7,969 bases of DNA, taken from contig JAJYLM010000093.1 in NCBI GenBank assembly GCA_021787655.1, positions 1 to 7,969 of the forward strand. Reading direction: 5' to 3'. Under the pieces are notes generated by a model. The model ran no database searches. It saw only the letters and a program-made list of their open reading frames with translations, and was not told where the DNA came from. How positions within the stretch are numbered: position 1 is the stretch's first letter; each line of letters opens with the position of its first letter. The DNA comes from a bacterium (GTDB lineage Bacteria; JAMCPX01). The position numbers were made by a program, and so were the translations under genes. Below are positions 7,243 through 7,969 of the stretch, piece after piece.

Positions 7243-7446
7243 ATGTCTCCGATTGTACAAAAAATTGAAAAAGCTGTGTTAAGCTTAAAGCCGAAGGAGT
7301 TATCTGTCTTTAGAGCGTGGTTTGAAGAATTTGACGCATTGATGTGGGACAAACAAATTGAAAGAGACGTACAGTCCGGTAAACTTGATGCCATTGCAAA
7401 AAAAGCCATTGCCGATTTTCAAAAAGGCAAGTTCAAGAAATTATGA
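7243..7446 (+). CDS. Small antitoxin of a type II toxin-antitoxin pair
   Basis: This 67-residue protein has a predicted helical N-terminal part (VQKIEKAVLSLKPKEL, then FRAWFEEFD) and a charged tail with WDKQIERDVQSGKLDAIA and a Lys-rich end. This resembles the short antitoxins, often annotated as hypothetical or addiction-module proteins, that precede RelE/ParE-like toxins; the W-D-x-Q-I-E-x-D-x-x-x-G-x-L-D core is the recognisable part. ATG at 7243 is chosen over the in-frame TTG at 7237 because GAGGAG (7231-7236) sits 6 bases before it. Its stop overlaps the ATG of the toxin by ATGA, the usual antitoxin-first order. It would neutralise the toxin and, by family habit, may repress its own promoter; no operator was identified. 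Confidence 0.75.
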   Translation: MSPIVQKIEKAVLSLKPKELSVFRAWFEEFDALMWDKQIERDVQSGKLDAIAKKAIADFQKGKFKKL

Positions 7447-7696
7447 GGCATTATGCCAGCCCTTTATTCTGGAAATGCTACAAGAAACTCCCCGAACACA
7501 TCCACGATTTAGCAGATAGAAGTTTTAAACTTTTGAAAGAAGATCCGCAACATCCCTCCCTCCATTTCAAAAAAGTAAAAATTATTGGTCTGTAAGAATT
7601 GGTAAGAGGTACCGCGCCTTAGCTGTAGAAACTCAAAAAGGGCTCCTCTGGTTCTGGATTGGAATGCATGCTGAATATGATCAACTATTGAAATAA
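7443..7696 (+). pseudogene. RelE/ParE-like toxin gene broken by a one-base frameshift
   Basis: The reading frame from ATG 7443 gives MRHYASPLFWKCYKKL and, further on, EDPQHPSLHFKKVK, then leaves the family pattern and stops at TAA 7593-7595 after 50 residues. The rest of the toxin continues in another frame from about 7584: YWSVRIGKRYRALAVE, then GLLWFWIGMHAEYDQLLK, ending at TAA 7694-7696. The joined protein of about 84 residues matches small RelE/ParE-fold mRNA-interferase-like toxins: HPSLHFKKV, YRALAVE and the C-terminal W-I-G-x-H-x-E-Y. The break maps to the A5 run at 7577-7581: one extra A would restore K-N-Y-W. The cause may be a real inactivating mutation or a homopolymer error in the assembly. 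The antitoxin gene directly before it is intact. If broken, the 50-residue product lacks the conserved C-terminal half and is probably inactive. Confidence 0.8.
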
Positions 7697-7702
7697 TCGT
7701 AC

Positions 7703-7837
7703 TTAAAGCTTTTTTGCAGCCTCCAAAAGCTCCTGCTTGACCTCGCCCCGGAGCCAGTCCGGTTTTACGACTTGAAATACGGTACCCACGAGTATAATCT
7801 CTACACAGATTTTCCAGTTAAAATAGAGGCCCAAATC
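7703..7837 (-). pseudogene. Possible remnant of an unknown gene (C-terminal 44 codons)
   Basis: On the minus strand an open stretch of 44 codons ends at TAA (7703-7705) and encodes a protein-like sequence with YFNWKICVEIILVG, VVKPDWLRGEVK and ELLEAAKKL. It has a hydrophobic strand-like part and then an amphipathic, helix-like end. Upstream it is closed by a stop at 7838-7840 and has no ATG, only a weak TTG near its beginning. It may be the degraded end of a gene or a chance open frame. I do not recognise the family. Its 3' end faces the toxin gene and stops 6 bases from it. Confidence 0.3.
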
Positions 7838-7876
7838 TTAGTCAACAACCAGACCTCAAATCTAAACCTTCTTCAT

Positions 7877-7969
7877 TTATTCTTTTGCACCCGCTTTTTT
7901 GAGTAAATTAATAACTTCCCTGTATCCGTAATGCTGTGCGACACTTAATGCCGTTGCACCTTGATTATC
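7877..7969 (-). CDS. C-terminal ankyrin repeat of a protein running off the right edge (5' partial)
   Basis: The last 30 codons of a minus-strand gene are visible, ending at TAA (7877-7879). They read as one ankyrin repeat: D-N-Q-G-A-T-A-L-S-V-A-Q-H-Y-G-Y, then REVINLLKKAGAKE. This fits the consensus N-x-x-G-x-T-A-L-x-x-A-x-x-x-G-x-x-E-V-x-x-L-L-x-x-G-A. The repeat ends the protein, so further repeats should lie beyond the window. Ankyrin repeats bind other proteins; the partner and role cannot be inferred from one repeat. The base composition is AT-rich like the toxin-antitoxin pair and unlike the pigment operon. Confidence 0.75.
   Translation of the reverse strand, partial: DNQGATALSVAQHYGYREVINLLKKAGAKE

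Noticed and set aside
7569..7595. Programmed -1 frameshifting to make the full toxin
   Set aside because: The A6-G run before the break is not placed in the A_AAA_AAG register of the reading frame, no downstream stem-loop was evident, and toxins of this family are not known to need frameshifting.

Overview
The window holds most of a five-gene, same-strand operon (about 1-7133) followed by a short AT-rich accessory tail (about 7134-7969). The operon looks like part of an aryl polyene (APE) or flexirubin-type pigment cluster. It contains a ketosynthase fused to a chain-length-factor-like pseudo-ketosynthase (left end cut off by the window), a phytoene desaturase/retinol saturase-like FAD enzyme, an MIO-type aromatic amino acid ammonia-lyase, a small hotdog-fold acyl-CoA/ACP thioesterase, and a DAK2-DegV fusion that reads as a complete one-chain fatty acid kinase (FakA plus FakB). 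The genes are tightly packed: a 4-nt ATGA overlap at 4993 and another at 5415, a Shine-Dalgarno sequence overlapping the first gene's stop near 1941, and a 20-nt gap at 3426-3445. They are probably one transcript that starts upstream of the window.

The inferred logic is as follows. The ammonia-lyase makes a cinnamate or coumarate starter. The KS/CLF pair extends it with carrier-protein-bound malonyl units; the carrier proteins, ketoreductase and dehydratase are not in this window. The FAD enzyme adjusts the oxidation state of the chain or a related isoprenoid. The thioesterase releases an acid or edits the chain. The kinase domain could convert the free acid to an acyl phosphate for transfer to a lipid. 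The first steps follow known APE chemistry. The acyl-phosphate step is my inference and is the most novel idea in the window.

The tail is different in style: AT-rich, with its own sigma70-like promoter. It carries a type II toxin-antitoxin pair in which the antitoxin is intact and the RelE/ParE-like toxin is split by an apparent one-base deletion. After it, on the minus strand, come a possible 44-residue gene remnant and the last ankyrin repeat of a gene that runs off the right edge.

The host is probably an environmental, Gram-negative-type bacterium with moderately high GC, since APE pigments belong to outer-membrane bacteria. The phylum cannot be fixed from this sequence.
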